A stretch of 64,000 nt of DNA from Bradyrhizobium sp. WBOS07 (lineage in GTDB: Bacteria > Pseudomonadota > Alphaproteobacteria > Rhizobiales > Xanthobacteraceae): NCBI RefSeq assembly GCF_024585165.1, contig NZ_CP029008.1:1488001-1552000 (forward strand), given 5' to 3'. The notes under the pieces are model-generated. The model was not told where the DNA came from. It did not search any database and saw only the letters and a program-made list of their open reading frames with translations. Below are positions 9,863-19,293 of the stretch, one piece after another. Positions within the stretch are counted from its first letter, which is position 1. Each line of letters begins with the position of its first letter. Both the position numbers and the translations under genes were made by a program.

Positions 9863-10564
9863 ATGACGTTGATCTATCCCACCGACAGCAACAAGGCGCA
9901 TCCGCTGCCGCTGTCGCCCGACTACAAGAGCTCGATCAAGCGTGCGCCGAACAAGCCCCTGATCCCGATGCGTCATACCTTGTCGGAGCTCACCGGTCCG
10001 GTCTACGGCCATGAGACCGTGCGCGAGGGCGACAACGATCTCACCCGCCAGCACAGCGGCGAGCCACTCGGTGAGCGCATCATCGTCCACGGCCACGTGC
10101 GCGACGAGGACGGCCGCGGCGTGCCGAACTCGCTGGTCGAGATCTGGCAGGCCAATTCCTGCGGCCGCTACGTTCACGTCCGCGACCAGCATCCGGCGCC
10201 GCTCGATCCGAACTTCACCGGCGCAGGCCGCACCGTGAGCGATGCCGGCGGCTACTACCGCTTCGTCAGCATCAAGCCCGGCGCCTATCCCTGGGGCAAT
10301 CACCACAACGCCTGGCGGCCGGCCCACATTCATCTCTCGGTGTTCGGCCATTCCTTCGTCACGCGCCTCGTGACGCAGATGTACTTTCCGAACGATCCGC
10401 TGTTTCCGTTCGACCCGATCTTCAACTCGGTGCCGGACGAGAAGGCGCGGGCGCGCATGGTCTCCTCGTTCGATCTCGAGAACACCCAGCCCGAATGGGC
10501 GCTGTGCTACCGCTTCGACATCGTGCTGCGCGGCAAGAACGCCACCCCCATGGAGAACCATTAA
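9863..10564 (+). CDS. pcaH: Protocatechuate 3,4-dioxygenase, beta subunit
   Basis: 233 residues. With PcaG it forms the non-haem Fe(III) enzyme that opens protocatechuate between its two hydroxyls to give 3-carboxy-muconate. The beta subunit carries the iron. The expected Tyr, Tyr, His, His ligand pattern is visible as Tyr in CGRYVHV, Tyr in GAYPWGN and the two His of PAHIHLS. The typical N-terminal extension with an RTP-like arm (PLIPMRHTLSELTGP) precedes the dioxygenase fold. The ATG at 9863 has a strong AGGAG ribosome binding site. The stop codon touches the pcaG start. Confidence 0.96.
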   Translation: MTLIYPTDSNKAHPLPLSPDYKSSIKRAPNKPLIPMRHTLSELTGPVYGHETVREGDNDLTRQHSGEPLGERIIVHGHVRDEDGRGVPNSLVEIWQANSCGRYVHVRDQHPAPLDPNFTGAGRTVSDAGGYYRFVSIKPGAYPWGNHHNAWRPAHIHLSVFGHSFVTRLVTQMYFPNDPLFPFDPIFNSVPDEKARARMVSSFDLENTQPEWALCYRFDIVLRGKNATPMENH

Positions 10565-11167
10565 GTGCAAGACTCTGTGAAGCCCGACGGGATCACGCCA
10601 TCGCAAACGATCGGTCCGTTCTTCAAATACGGCCTGACGCCGAACGGCGAATACGCCTGGAACGACGCGTTCACCAACTCGACGCTGACCCCCGACGTCA
10701 CGGGCGATCGCGTCCGGATCGAAGGCCGCGTGTTCGACGGCGACGGCGTCGCCGTGCCGGATTGCATGCTGGAGATCTGGCAGGCGGACGCGCAAGGCCG
10801 CTTCGCCGACCCGCAGGACAAGCGTGCGCTGCCGAATGCGAGCTTCCGTGGCTTCGCCCGTTGCGGCACCGACAAGGACGGCAATTACGCTTTCGAGACC
10901 ATCAAGCCGGGCGCGGTGCCGGATCCCGACGGCAAGCCGCAGGCGCCGCACATCCTGCTCGCGGTGTTCGGCCGCGGCATGCTGCGGCATCTCTACACCC
11001 GCATCTATTTCAGCGACGAGTCCGGCAACGCCGCCGATCCCGTGCTGACGCTGGTGCCCGCCGATCGCCGCGCCACGCTGATTGCCGTGCGGGAGGTTGG
11101 CAAGCCGGTCTACCGGCTCGACCTCCGGCTTCAGGGCGACAACGAGACGGTGTTCTTCGACGTGTGA
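10565..11167 (+). CDS. pcaG: Protocatechuate 3,4-dioxygenase, alpha subunit
   Basis: 200 residues, starting with GTG immediately after the pcaH stop, so translation is probably coupled. It shares the intradiol dioxygenase fold (SQTIGPFFKYGL, LEIWQADAQGRF, HILLAVFGRG). It lacks the second His of the iron site, as expected for the non-catalytic alpha subunit, which shapes the substrate pocket. No pcaB, pcaC or pcaD follows; the next gene is a chemoreceptor. Confidence 0.95.
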   Translation: MQDSVKPDGITPSQTIGPFFKYGLTPNGEYAWNDAFTNSTLTPDVTGDRVRIEGRVFDGDGVAVPDCMLEIWQADAQGRFADPQDKRALPNASFRGFARCGTDKDGNYAFETIKPGAVPDPDGKPQAPHILLAVFGRGMLRHLYTRIYFSDESGNAADPVLTLVPADRRATLIAVREVGKPVYRLDLRLQGDNETVFFDV

Positions 11168-11173
11168 GGCCAA

Positions 11174-11204
11174 CGGTGCCGCTGACGCCAGATCGCCGGC
11201 ACCG
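11174..11204 (+). terminator. Possible terminator hairpin after pcaG
   Basis: CGGTGCC at 11174-11180 pairs with GGCACCG at 11198-11204 across a 17-nt loop, starting 7 bp after the pcaG stop. There is no run of T after it, so a Rho-independent role is uncertain. Confidence 0.3.
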
Positions 11205-11419
11205 CATGTCTCGTCCAGCGCGAGCGGCCTTGGTCCCCGGCCGCATGCGTCTCTCTGGTTGCCGGTGCGTCAGTCCCGTTGACCTAAAACCGACTGACCG
11301 GCGACCAATTTCCGTAGTCTTGCGGAGCCTTTCTTTCAGCACCGCCCCGGGGTGCAAGTCCGTATTTACCACATTGATCTAGGCTGCACGCGGTTTCGGC
11401 GCGCGCCCTGGATTATTTC

Positions 11420-13108
11420 ATGAAAATTCGTTTGTCGCTGTCCTCCGCGATCCTCGCATTCGGAATCGTTCTCGCGATTGGCTTTGCGGCGGTGGTCTCC
11501 ACCAGCCTCTATACGCTCCGTGAGCTCAAGGTCGGGGGGCCGCTCTATTCCGACATCAAGCTGGGCAACGACCTCATCGCCGACATCCTGCCGCCGCCGG
11601 AATATATCATCGAGGCCTATCTCGAGGCGACCTTGGCCATGCGCGAGCCGGATCAGCTGGCGGCCCACGGCGAGCGCCTGGTTCAGCTCCGCAAGGACTA
11701 CGACGAGCGCAAGGCCTTCTGGGTCTCCTCCAGCCTCGCGGCCGACCTGAAGACGGCGCTGGTGTCGAAATCCGACGCCGAAGTGCAGAAGTTCTGGAAG
11801 GCGTCCGAGCAACTCCTGCCGGCCCTCAAGGCCAAGGACACGGCTGCCTCCGAGCGCGCCTATGCCCAGGTCAAGGAGGCCTATACCGCGCATCGCGCCG
11901 TGATCGACAGCATCGTCGAGAGCGCCAACAAGCAGAATGCCGCCATGGAGAAGCTGGCCGCGGACCGCGACAGCTCGATGCTTTGGATCCTCCTCGGCGT
12001 CGCCGCTGCCGTCCTGGCCTTTGTTGCCGCCGGCCTGCTCGGCGTTGCCGTCGGCGTGGTGCGCCCGATCGTGCGCATGACGGACACGATGCAGAAGCTT
12101 TCGACCGGCGATCTCGCCGCCGACATTCCGTTCGCCCACCGCCAGGACGAGGTCGGCTCGATGGCGGGTGCGCTCGTGGTGTTCAAGCAGGCGGCGGTCG
12201 AGAATTCCCGCCTGCGCGAGGAACAGTTGCGGCAGGAGCAGGAGGCGGCGCTGGCCAAACGTGGTGCGTTGCAACAGATGGCGGAGACCGTCGAGCGTGA
12301 GACCGGCCGCTCGGTCGACACCGCCAGCGCGGCGAGCCAAGGCGTGGAGCGGGCTGCCACCAGCCTGTCCGAGATTGCAAGTTCGCTCTCGGCGCAGTCG
12401 CAGGCCGTCGCCGCAGCCTCCACCCAGGCCCTCGGAAGTTCGCAGACCGTCTCGGCCGCGGCCGAGGAACTGAGCGCCTCGATCCGCGAGATCGCAAGCC
12501 AGGTCGCGCGGACCAGCACGGTCACGAAATCGGCGGTTGTCGGCCGCGAGCAGGCGCGTTCGACCATCCAGGCGCTGGCCGGATCGGTGAAGAAGATCGC
12601 CGAGGTCTCCGACCTCATCGGCGGCATCGCCGGCCAGACCAATCTGCTGGCGCTCAACGCCACGATCGAGGCGGCGCGCGCCGGCGAGGCCGGCCGCGGC
12701 TTCGCCGTGGTCGCCGCCGAGGTGAAATCCCTGTCGGACCAGACCGCCAAATCCACCGAGGAGATCGCGCGGCTGATTGCCGAGATCCAGGCCTCGACGC
12801 AGGCCGCGGTCGATGCCGTCGAGACGATGGGAGGTCACATCGTCGAGATCGACGGCGTGGCCACCTCGGTTGCCGCTGCGATGGAAGAGCAGGATGCCGC
12901 GACGCGGGAGATCACGCGGTCGATTTCCGAATCGGCGTCTGCGGCGAAGGAGGTCTCGGCCAAGATCGGCAATGTCAGCCGCGACGCCGCCTCCGTGAAC
13001 GAGCGCGCCGCCGAGGTCAGGCAGGCGATCGCCGGCATGGCGGCCAATCTCGAACAGCTGCGCTCGGTCGTGGTGCGGACCGTGCGCGACTCGACCGCGG
13101 CAGCCTGA
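11420..13108 (+). CDS. Membrane methyl-accepting chemotaxis protein
   Basis: 562 residues with the classic layout: transmembrane helix 1 (about 8-28), a periplasmic helical domain of about 160 residues, transmembrane helix 2 (about 187-215), HAMP (about 216-265) and a chemoreceptor signalling domain. The conserved tip [20 protein letters not shown] lies around residues 407-426. It would pass an extracellular signal to the CheA/CheW array. The ligand is unknown. It directly follows pcaHG, so sensing an aromatic compound is an appealing but untested idea. About 250 bp separate it from pcaG, and no che genes are near. Confidence 0.93.
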   Translation: MKIRLSLSSAILAFGIVLAIGFAAVVSTSLYTLRELKVGGPLYSDIKLGNDLIADILPPPEYIIEAYLEATLAMREPDQLAAHGERLVQLRKDYDERKAFWVSSSLAADLKTALVSKSDAEVQKFWKASEQLLPALKAKDTAASERAYAQVKEAYTAHRAVIDSIVESANKQNAAMEKLAADRDSSMLWILLGVAAAVLAFVAAGLLGVAVGVVRPIVRMTDTMQKLSTGDLAADIPFAHRQDEVGSMAGALVVFKQAAVENSRLREEQLRQEQEAALAKRGALQQMAETVERETGRSVDTASAASQGVERAATSLSEIASSLSAQSQAVAAASTQALGSSQTVSAAAEELSASIREIASQVARTSTVTKSAVVGREQARSTIQALAGSVKKIAEVSDLIGGIAGQTNLLALNATIEAARAGEAGRGFAVVAAEVKSLSDQTAKSTEEIARLIAEIQASTQAAVDAVETMGGHIVEIDGVATSVAAAMEEQDAATREITRSISESASAAKEVSAKIGNVSRDAASVNERAAEVRQAIAGMAANLEQLRSVVVRTVRDSTAAA

Positions 13109-13185
13109 GCCCGGCGGCATTTCGGCTGCTGGTGCCCGGGAGTGCGAATCGTGCAGGATGGCGCGGGACAGGGGCATCGTGGTTC

Positions 13186-14247
13186 ATGACATCTCCACAA
13201 TTGCCGGCGGTCGTTGAGCCCGCCCGACTGACAGCCGCGCTGCGCCGCGGCGGCGTGCTGGACGCCGGCGCGGTGCGCGAGGTCAAGGTGCTGCACCAGC
13301 GCGACACCCTGGTGTCGCACATCATCCGGCTTGGCCTGCGCTATGTCGGCGAATCCGCCGGCGCCCCGCAATCGCTGATCCTGAAGACCGCGAATTCCGC
13401 CTTCGCCGAGAAACTTGCCAATGGCGGCCGGCGCGAGGTGGAATACTACACGCAGCTGACGCCGAGCATGCCGCCGGGACTCGTGCCCCGCTGCTTCGAC
13501 GGACATTTCGACGAGGACAGCCTCGCCTGGCATCTTCTGCTCGAGGACCTCACCGACAGCCACGCCATCGCGGCGGCCTGGCCGCTGCCGCCATCGCGCG
13601 AGCAGGCGATCGCGATCGTGACGACGCTCGCACGCTGGCACGCGGCGTGGTGGGACCATCCGGGCCTCGGCGATGCCATCGGCACCTTCGCCAGCCCCGA
13701 GGACAGCGCGGAGCGCATGGAGACGTTCGCCGGACATTACGACCGCTTTGCCGATTATCTCGGTGATCGCCTCAGCGAGGAGCGGCGCACGCTCTATCGG
13801 CGCCTGATCGATCAATCGGATCGGCTGTCCCAGCGCTACCATTCACGCCGCCACCTCAGCATCACCCATGGCGATGCCCATGTCTGGAATTTCCTGCTGC
13901 CGCGCGCGGGCGTCGCCGACACCGTGCGGATCTTCGATTTCGATCTGTGGAGCATCAACGTTCCAACCCACGACCTCGCCTATATGATGGCGATGCATTG
14001 GTATCCGGAGCGTCGGCAGGCGCTCGAACGCGCGCTGCTCAATCTCTACCATGACACGCTGATCGAGGGCGGCATCACCGGCTACACGCGCGGCGCGCTC
14101 GATCGCGACTATCGCTGGGCGGTGCTCTGGCAGATCACGCGGCCGGTCTGGCAGTGGAGCATCGACATCCCGCCGGTGATCTGGTGGAACAACCTGGAGC
14201 GGGTGATGGCGGCGGTGGACGATTTGGGCTGCGAGGAATTGTTGTAA
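13186..14247 (+). CDS. Phosphotransferase-family protein (aminoglycoside/choline kinase-like fold)
   Basis: 353 residues with the catalytic elements of the APH/choline-kinase superfamily. The Brenner-type motif is His228-Gly-Asp230 with Asn235 (THGDAHVWNF), followed by the metal-binding Asp251 and Asp253 (IFDFDLW). An N-lobe lysine candidate is in LILKTAN. The family phosphorylates small hydroxyl-bearing molecules; the substrate here is unknown. The ATG at 13186 is preferred to the upstream ATG at 13132, because homologous sequence seems to begin only around residue 8 of the shorter form. It stands alone between the chemoreceptor and the convergent efflux operon. Confidence 0.8.
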   Translation: MTSPQLPAVVEPARLTAALRRGGVLDAGAVREVKVLHQRDTLVSHIIRLGLRYVGESAGAPQSLILKTANSAFAEKLANGGRREVEYYTQLTPSMPPGLVPRCFDGHFDEDSLAWHLLLEDLTDSHAIAAAWPLPPSREQAIAIVTTLARWHAAWWDHPGLGDAIGTFASPEDSAERMETFAGHYDRFADYLGDRLSEERRTLYRRLIDQSDRLSQRYHSRRHLSITHGDAHVWNFLLPRAGVADTVRIFDFDLWSINVPTHDLAYMMAMHWYPERRQALERALLNLYHDTLIEGGITGYTRGALDRDYRWAVLWQITRPVWQWSIDIPPVIWWNNLERVMAAVDDLGCEELL

Positions 14248-14254
14248 GGCTCTC

Positions 14255-14346
14255 GTGTCCCGGGCGCGGTGCAGCGCGTAGCGGTGCGCCGCAGAACCGG
14301 GACCCAGCATGCCGCGTGGCATGGGCCCCGGCTCAGCAGCGCATCA
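14255..14346. repeat. Palindromic element, GTCCCGG family
   Basis: CCCGGGCGCGGTGCAGCGCGTAGC at the left and the GGGACCCAGC/GCCCCGGCTC stems at the right form nested hairpins. A longer relative lies at 36482-36605. It sits between convergent genes, about 70 bp from the end of the emrB-like gene. Confidence 0.65.
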
Positions 14347-14419
14347 CTTGTGTGCTGCCATAGCGCGGCGAAGACGCGCGTAAACGCACTGATGGCGTCC
14401 GGGGCAGGAGATCTGCCAA

Positions 14420-15976
14420 TTACTCCATCACCGCATGTTCCGGCCCGGCCGCCTGCTTGCGCAGCGTGGCCTTGGTCGAGCCGATCAGGAGCGCGAGCGG
14501 GATGGTGCAGAGCACGAACATCATCACCAGCTGGTAATCATGGGAAAAGGCGATGATCTGTGCCTGCACGCTGACCATTCGGTCAGCCATGGCGCGGCCG
14601 GCGTCGGTCGACAGATTGATCAGGCCGCTGACTCCAGGCATCTGCAGCGCGTGGTTGAAGGGATTGATGTGCTCGGAGAGGATCGCGTAGGTCCATCGCG
14701 TGCCCTGCGTCAATTGCGCGATGACGATGGAAATGCCGACCGAACTGGCGACGTTTCGCATCAGGGTCAGCATCGCGGTGCCGTCGGTGCGCAGCTCGTT
14801 CGACAGTGTCAGGAACGCCACGGTCGAGAGCGGAACGAAGACGAGGCCGAAGCCAAATCCCTGGATGACGCTGACGGTCACGATTTCCGGCACCTGGGTC
14901 AGTTCGGTCCAGCCGGTCATCTGGAACAGCGAGGCGGCCGTCAGTGCCAGCCCGGCGATGATCAGCGTGCGCGCCTCGAAATAACGCATCATGCGGCCGA
15001 CCAGCATCATGGCGAAGAAGGTGCCGATACCGCGGGTCGCCAACAGCAGGCCGGCGGTGATGATGGGATAACCGATCACGTTCTGCATGTAGGGCGAGGC
15101 CAGCGCCATGGTCGAGAACAGCACGAGCCCCATCACGATCATGAACATGCAGCCGGTGACGAAGTTGCGGTCCCGGAACAGTGCGAAGCGAATGAACGGG
15201 GTCGAAGTCGTGAAGGAGTGCGCAAGGAAGAAGTAGAACGCGACGGCCGACACGATGAACTCGGCGAGGATCTCGTTCGATTCCAGCCAGCCCAATTGCT
15301 CGCCGCGGTCGAGGGCGAGCTGCAGCGCGCCGATCGCGACCGCCAAGGCGGCGAAACCGAACCAGTCGAATTTGAGGCTGATGTTCGTCTCGGTCTCGTC
15401 CATGAAGACGATCAGCCCGAGCACCGTGATGACGCCGAACGGCAGGTTCACGAAGAACACCCAGTGCCAGGAATAGGTCTCGGTCAGCCAGGCGCCGAGG
15501 GAGGGGCCCATGATCGGCCCCATCATCACGCCCATGCCCCAGATCGACATCGCCTTGGCGCGTTCCTGCAGCGTGTAATAGTCGAGCATGACCGATTGCG
15601 ACAGCGGCACCAGGGCGGCGCCGAACACACCCTGGAGCAGCCGGAATAGCACCATCTGGTTGATGTCCTGCGCGAGGCCGCACAGCACCGACGCCATGGT
15701 GAAGCCGGCCGAGCAGATGATGAAGATGCGCTTGCGGCCGAACCGGTTGGCGATCCAGCCGACGGGCGCCGTCATGATCGCGGCGGCGACGATGTAGGAG
15801 GTCAGCACCCAGTTGATCTGGTCCTGCGAGGCCGACAGCGTGCCCTGCATGTAGGGCAGGGCGACGTTGGCGATGGTGGTGTCCAGCGCCTGCATGATGG
15901 TCGCGGTCATGGCGCAGATCGTCACCATGTTCCGGCGCAGGCCGGGGACCATCAGATTGGCGTTGGGACCGGACAT
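14420..15976 (-). CDS. emrB: DHA2-family drug efflux permease (EmrB/QacA type)
   Basis: 518 residues with 14 predicted membrane helices. The MFS signatures of the DHA2 group are visible: LDTTIANVALP in helix 1, WVLTSYIVAAAIMTAP, GWIANRFGRKR (motif A), and RLLQGVFGAALVPLSQ with motif C-like GPIMGPSLGAWLTE. It works with the membrane fusion protein encoded just upstream to expel toxic compounds using the proton gradient. It ends the marR-emrA-emrB operon; the gap to emrA is 24 bp. Confidence 0.93.
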   Translation of the reverse strand: MSGPNANLMVPGLRRNMVTICAMTATIMQALDTTIANVALPYMQGTLSASQDQINWVLTSYIVAAAIMTAPVGWIANRFGRKRIFIICSAGFTMASVLCGLAQDINQMVLFRLLQGVFGAALVPLSQSVMLDYYTLQERAKAMSIWGMGVMMGPIMGPSLGAWLTETYSWHWVFFVNLPFGVITVLGLIVFMDETETNISLKFDWFGFAALAVAIGALQLALDRGEQLGWLESNEILAEFIVSAVAFYFFLAHSFTTSTPFIRFALFRDRNFVTGCMFMIVMGLVLFSTMALASPYMQNVIGYPIITAGLLLATRGIGTFFAMMLVGRMMRYFEARTLIIAGLALTAASLFQMTGWTELTQVPEIVTVSVIQGFGFGLVFVPLSTVAFLTLSNELRTDGTAMLTLMRNVASSVGISIVIAQLTQGTRWTYAILSEHINPFNHALQMPGVSGLINLSTDAGRAMADRMVSVQAQIIAFSHDYQLVMMFVLCTIPLALLIGSTKATLRKQAAGPEHAVME

Positions 15977-16000
15977 CGGATCAGTCTTTGTCCTGTTGGT

Positions 16001-17164
16001 TTAGTCTTTGTCCTGGCTCGCGGTCGCCGGCAGGCCGAAGAGGCCGGCGAGCGAGCGCCGATGGCCGGTGTCGATGGTGGCATAGACGCTCATGCCGGCC
16101 TTCAGCTTCCGCACGTATTTGTCGGTCTCGTCGAAATAGATGCGGATCGGCACGCGCTGCACAACCTTGACGAAATTACCGGTGGCGTTCTGCGGCGGCA
16201 GGATCGCAAATTGCGCGCCGGTGCCGGGTGAGAGCGAGCCGATCTTGCCCTTGAAGACATGGTTCGGGAACGCGTCGACCTCGAGCGTGACGGGCTGCCC
16301 TTCGGTGACATGGGTGAGGTCGCTCTCCTTCGGATTGGCATCGACCCAGGGGTGGGCGACGTCGATGATGGAGAACACCGGCGTGCCGGCCGCGACGTAG
16401 CGTCCGAGCTGGATCTGCTCGACCTGCGTCGCCACGCCTTCCATCGGAGCGCGCAGCACGGTGTGGTCGAGGTTGCGCTGGGCGTCGTCCAGCTTGGCCT
16501 TCGCCTGCGCGTAGGGCGGGAATTGCTCCAGCGGCAATTCGGAGTTGCCGAGCAATTGCGTCTTGGCGTTGGAGAGTTGCTGCTTGATGTATTGCGCCTG
16601 CCCGCCGGCGGTGACCAGCGCCGTCGAGGCGTTGTCGAGGTCGAGCTGCGAGCCAAAATTGTTCTTCACCAGCGCCTGCTTGCGCTCGACATCGCGCTTC
16701 TTCAGATCGATGCCCTGCTGGGCCAGATCGAGCATGTCGCCGTAGATCTTGATATTGGCGACGAGGTTGTCATAGGTCGTGCGGGCCTGCGCGAGCTGCG
16801 CCTTGGCCTCGTCCACCGCGAGGCGGAACGGAACGGGGTCGATCTCGAACAGCTCGTCGCCGCGCTTGACCGACTGGCCCTCCTTCACGATCACCTTCAA
16901 AATCTTGCCGGAGATGTCGGGCGTCACCAGCACCTTCTGGGCGCCGACATAGGCGTCGTCGGTCCCGACATAGCGGCCGCCATGCAGGTAGAAGGTGAGG
17001 CCGCCGATGGCGGCGGCAACAGGCAGTACGACCAGGAGCAGGAAGCGGCGATAGCGGCGCAGGCCTGCCACCAGGCGGCGGCGCGGGTCGGTGCCGGCTT
17101 TCTTGGTGGGCTTGCCGCCGTCAGTCTTCTGCTCAGGCTGGAACTTGAGGACCTGGTCAGCCAT
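16001..17164 (-). CDS. emrA: HlyD/EmrA-type membrane fusion protein
   Basis: 387 residues: a cytoplasmic lysine-rich N-terminus, one membrane helix at about 37-57, a lipoyl/barrel-sandwich half, a long coiled-coil hairpin (about 110-215) and a beta-barrel domain (VDANPKESDLTHVTEGQPVTL). It links the EmrB permease to the periplasm or outer membrane. Its start overlaps the end of the MarR gene by 8 bp, indicating translational coupling within one operon. Confidence 0.93.
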   Translation of the reverse strand: MADQVLKFQPEQKTDGGKPTKKAGTDPRRRLVAGLRRYRRFLLLVVLPVAAAIGGLTFYLHGGRYVGTDDAYVGAQKVLVTPDISGKILKVIVKEGQSVKRGDELFEIDPVPFRLAVDEAKAQLAQARTTYDNLVANIKIYGDMLDLAQQGIDLKKRDVERKQALVKNNFGSQLDLDNASTALVTAGGQAQYIKQQLSNAKTQLLGNSELPLEQFPPYAQAKAKLDDAQRNLDHTVLRAPMEGVATQVEQIQLGRYVAAGTPVFSIIDVAHPWVDANPKESDLTHVTEGQPVTLEVDAFPNHVFKGKIGSLSPGTGAQFAILPPQNATGNFVKVVQRVPIRIYFDETDKYVRKLKAGMSVYATIDTGHRRSLAGLFGLPATASQDKD

Positions 17165-17639
17165 AGCGCTGCTCCTTGCGCGCTTGCTCAGCGCCGGATG
17201 CCTGGATCGCGGTGCGCACGTTTTCCTTGATGGTCTCGAGCTGGGTCAGGAGGCGGTGGGCGTCCGCCGGTGTGATGCCGTCGACCGCATTGGCGGTCAG
17301 CTCGGACCTCAACCCGCTCAGCCGACCCAGCAATTGCCGGCCGGCCTTCTTGAGATAGAGGCGCTTGACGCGGCGGTCCGAAGCGTCGCTGCGGCGCTCG
17401 ATCCAGTCATTGTCGCAGAGCTTGTCAATCATGCGGGTCAGCGTGATCGGCTGCATCTCGAGCAGCTCGGCGAGTTCCGACTGCTTCATGCCCTCGCTGC
17501 GCTCGACCTTGGCCAGCACCGCCCATTGCGCGCGGGTAATGCCGAACCGCCTTGCCTCCTTGTCGGCATAGACTCGCAACAGGCGGTAGAGCTCGCCCAG
17601 CGTGAACAGGAAGTTCTGGTCGACGGACCCGCGGCTCAT
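17157..17639 (-). CDS. MarR-family regulator of the efflux operon
   Basis: 160 residues with the winged helix-turn-helix of the MarR/EmrR family: GITRAQWAVLAKVERSEGMK, then SELAELLEMQPITLTRMIDK as the recognition region and a wing ending in RRVKRLYL. The family usually represses its own operon until a drug-like ligand binds. ATG 17639 has GGAG nine bases upstream; longer in-frame forms run back through the operator and are unlikely. A palindrome lies 31-44 bp before the start. Confidence 0.92.
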   Translation of the reverse strand: MSRGSVDQNFLFTLGELYRLLRVYADKEARRFGITRAQWAVLAKVERSEGMKQSELAELLEMQPITLTRMIDKLCDNDWIERRSDASDRRVKRLYLKKAGRQLLGRLSGLRSELTANAVDGITPADAHRLLTQLETIKENVRTAIQASGAEQARKEQRYG

Positions 17640-17669
17640 GAGCTTGGTCTCCAATAAGCTCGGAATATA

Positions 17670-17683
17670 ATAAGCAAGCTTAT
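17670..17683 (-). promoter_or_regulatory. Palindromic operator candidate for the MarR-type regulator
   Basis: ATAAGC-AA-GCTTAT is a perfect 6-bp inverted repeat in an AT-rich pocket in front of the marR-emrA-emrB operon, and a further half-site CAATAAGCT lies at 17652-17660. Its size and place fit a MarR dimer site overlapping the promoter. Confidence 0.6.
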
Positions 17684-17796
17684 GATTATTCCCATGGCGC
17701 GTTCGGTGGGGCTGCCCCGCAGCGACAGCATGGCTGGCAGCCGTTCGCATGGTCGCGCTTTGGGTTCCCGAGCCTGGATGCTAAGATTATCGATGC

Positions 17797-18291
17797 ATGA
17801 CCCTCGCCAAGCCGGCATTTCCCGCGCCCGATCACGATCATGGCCGCTGCACCGCGGATGCGCTGGCGCATGCCGAGGAAGTTTGCGAGCAGCGCGCGCA
17901 GAAATTCACGCCGATCCGCCGCCAGGTGCTGGGAGCGCTGCTCTCCAGCCACCGCCCCCTCGGCGCCTATGAGGTGATCGACGAGCTCGCCAAGTCGATG
18001 TCGCGGCCGGCGCCGATCACGGTCTATCGCGCGCTCGATTTCCTGATGGCCAACGGTCTCGTGCACCGTATCGAAAGCCGCAACGCCTACCTCGCCTGTG
18101 CCGCCCACGACCACGACGCGACCTCGGCGGTCGCGTTCCTGATTTGCGAGCGCTGCGGCCTGGTCGGCGAGATCCCGTCGGCCTCATTCGCCGGGGATCT
18201 CAATGCGGCGGCACGCAGCTCGGGCTTTGCTCCGAAGCTGTCCGTGGTGGAGATCACGGGCGTCTGCACCCATTGCCAGAAAGCTGCATAG
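17797..18291 (+). CDS. zur: Fur-family regulator, probable zinc uptake regulator Zur
   Basis: 164 residues. The N-terminal winged helix (about 30-90, TPIRRQVLGAL and ITVYRALDFLMANGLVHRI) is followed by the dimerisation/metal domain with HDHD and two structural zinc pairs, Cys-x-x-Cys in ICERC and in VCTHC. The His/Cys pattern and sequence resemble Zur more than Fur. The family shuts off zinc uptake genes when zinc is plentiful. No znuABC is in the window. The gene diverges from the MarR operon. Confidence 0.85.
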   Translation: MTLAKPAFPAPDHDHGRCTADALAHAEEVCEQRAQKFTPIRRQVLGALLSSHRPLGAYEVIDELAKSMSRPAPITVYRALDFLMANGLVHRIESRNAYLACAAHDHDATSAVAFLICERCGLVGEIPSASFAGDLNAAARSSGFAPKLSVVEITGVCTHCQKAA

Positions 18292-18327
18292 AGCAACAAC
18301 GGCGCAAAGCCGGTTTTTCGGGAAGAC

Positions 18328-19281
18328 ATGTCCTCACCACAAGCCAATCACTCCGCCGCACGTCCCCTCAGTGCCGGCGCCATCGCCCTGATGCTCATGC
18401 TGTGCCTGACCTGGGGGTTCAACCAGATCGCGGTGAAGCTGGTGCTGCCGGACATCCCGCCGATGCTCCAGGCCACGATCCGCTCGGCGGGCGCGCTGCC
18501 GGTTCTGTTCATCATCGGCACGTTTCGCGGCGTCAAATTCTTCGAGAACGATCACACCTGGAAGCCGGGCCTGATCGCCGGCCTGATGTTCGGCATCGAA
18601 TTCGTGCTGATCTTCCAGGGGCTGCGCCTCACCTCGGCCTCGCGCGCCGTGGTGTTCCTCTACACCGCGCCGTTCTTCGTTGCGCTCGGCTCCTACCAGG
18701 TGCTCGGCGAGCGGCTCGGTGCCCCGCAATGGCTGGGCCTCGCCATCAGCTTTGCCGGCGTCGCGCTTGCGATCGGCGTGCCGCAGGCCAATGTCGATGC
18801 GCATGTCCTGCTCGGCGACCTCATGATCGTCGGCGGCGCGGCGCTGTGGGCGGCAACCACGCTGGTGGCCAAGGGCACGCGGCTGCGGTTTGCCGCGCCT
18901 GAGAAGGCGCTGGGCTATCAGGTCGCCATCTCGATCCCGATCCTGGGGCTCGCGGCCTGGCTGTTCGGCGAGAGCATCACGCACACGCCGTCGCCGCTGT
19001 CGCTCGGCCTGATGGCGTTTCAGGCGATCTGGGTGGTTGGAACCACGTTCACGCTTTGGTTCGCGCTGGTGAAGGCCTATTCGGCCAGCAAATTGTCGGC
19101 TTTTACCTTCATCACCCCTTTGTTTGGCGTGGTGGGTAGCTATTTCATCATGCACGACACCCTAAGCCTGGCATTCGGGGCGGCTGCCCTCCTTGTAATT
19201 GCTGGGCTTTTTCTGGTTAACCGTCCGAGCTCAACGGCTGCGGCGCCAGCTGATGCATTGCTGAACGTCACCAAAACCTGA
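18328..19281 (+). CDS. EamA/DMT-superfamily transporter
   Basis: 317 residues with ten predicted membrane helices arranged as two five-helix EamA repeats (about 15-150 and 165-300). It is a typical drug/metabolite transporter of the inner membrane that exports an unknown small molecule. It starts 36 bp after zur, and ispG starts 12 bp after its stop, so it may be co-transcribed with either. No zinc-binding motif ties it to Zur function. Confidence 0.88.
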   Translation: MSSPQANHSAARPLSAGAIALMLMLCLTWGFNQIAVKLVLPDIPPMLQATIRSAGALPVLFIIGTFRGVKFFENDHTWKPGLIAGLMFGIEFVLIFQGLRLTSASRAVVFLYTAPFFVALGSYQVLGERLGAPQWLGLAISFAGVALAIGVPQANVDAHVLLGDLMIVGGAALWAATTLVAKGTRLRFAAPEKALGYQVAISIPILGLAAWLFGESITHTPSPLSLGLMAFQAIWVVGTTFTLWFALVKAYSASKLSAFTFITPLFGVVGSYFIMHDTLSLAFGAAALLVIAGLFLVNRPSSTAAAPADALLNVTKT

Positions 19282-19293
19282 TATTTGGACCCC

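Noticed and set aside
14435..15649. Long plus-strand open frame opposite the emrB-like gene
   Set aside because: Its protein is low-complexity and rich in His, Arg, Asp and Gly, as expected for a shadow frame of a GC-rich gene. The opposite strand encodes a clear transporter.
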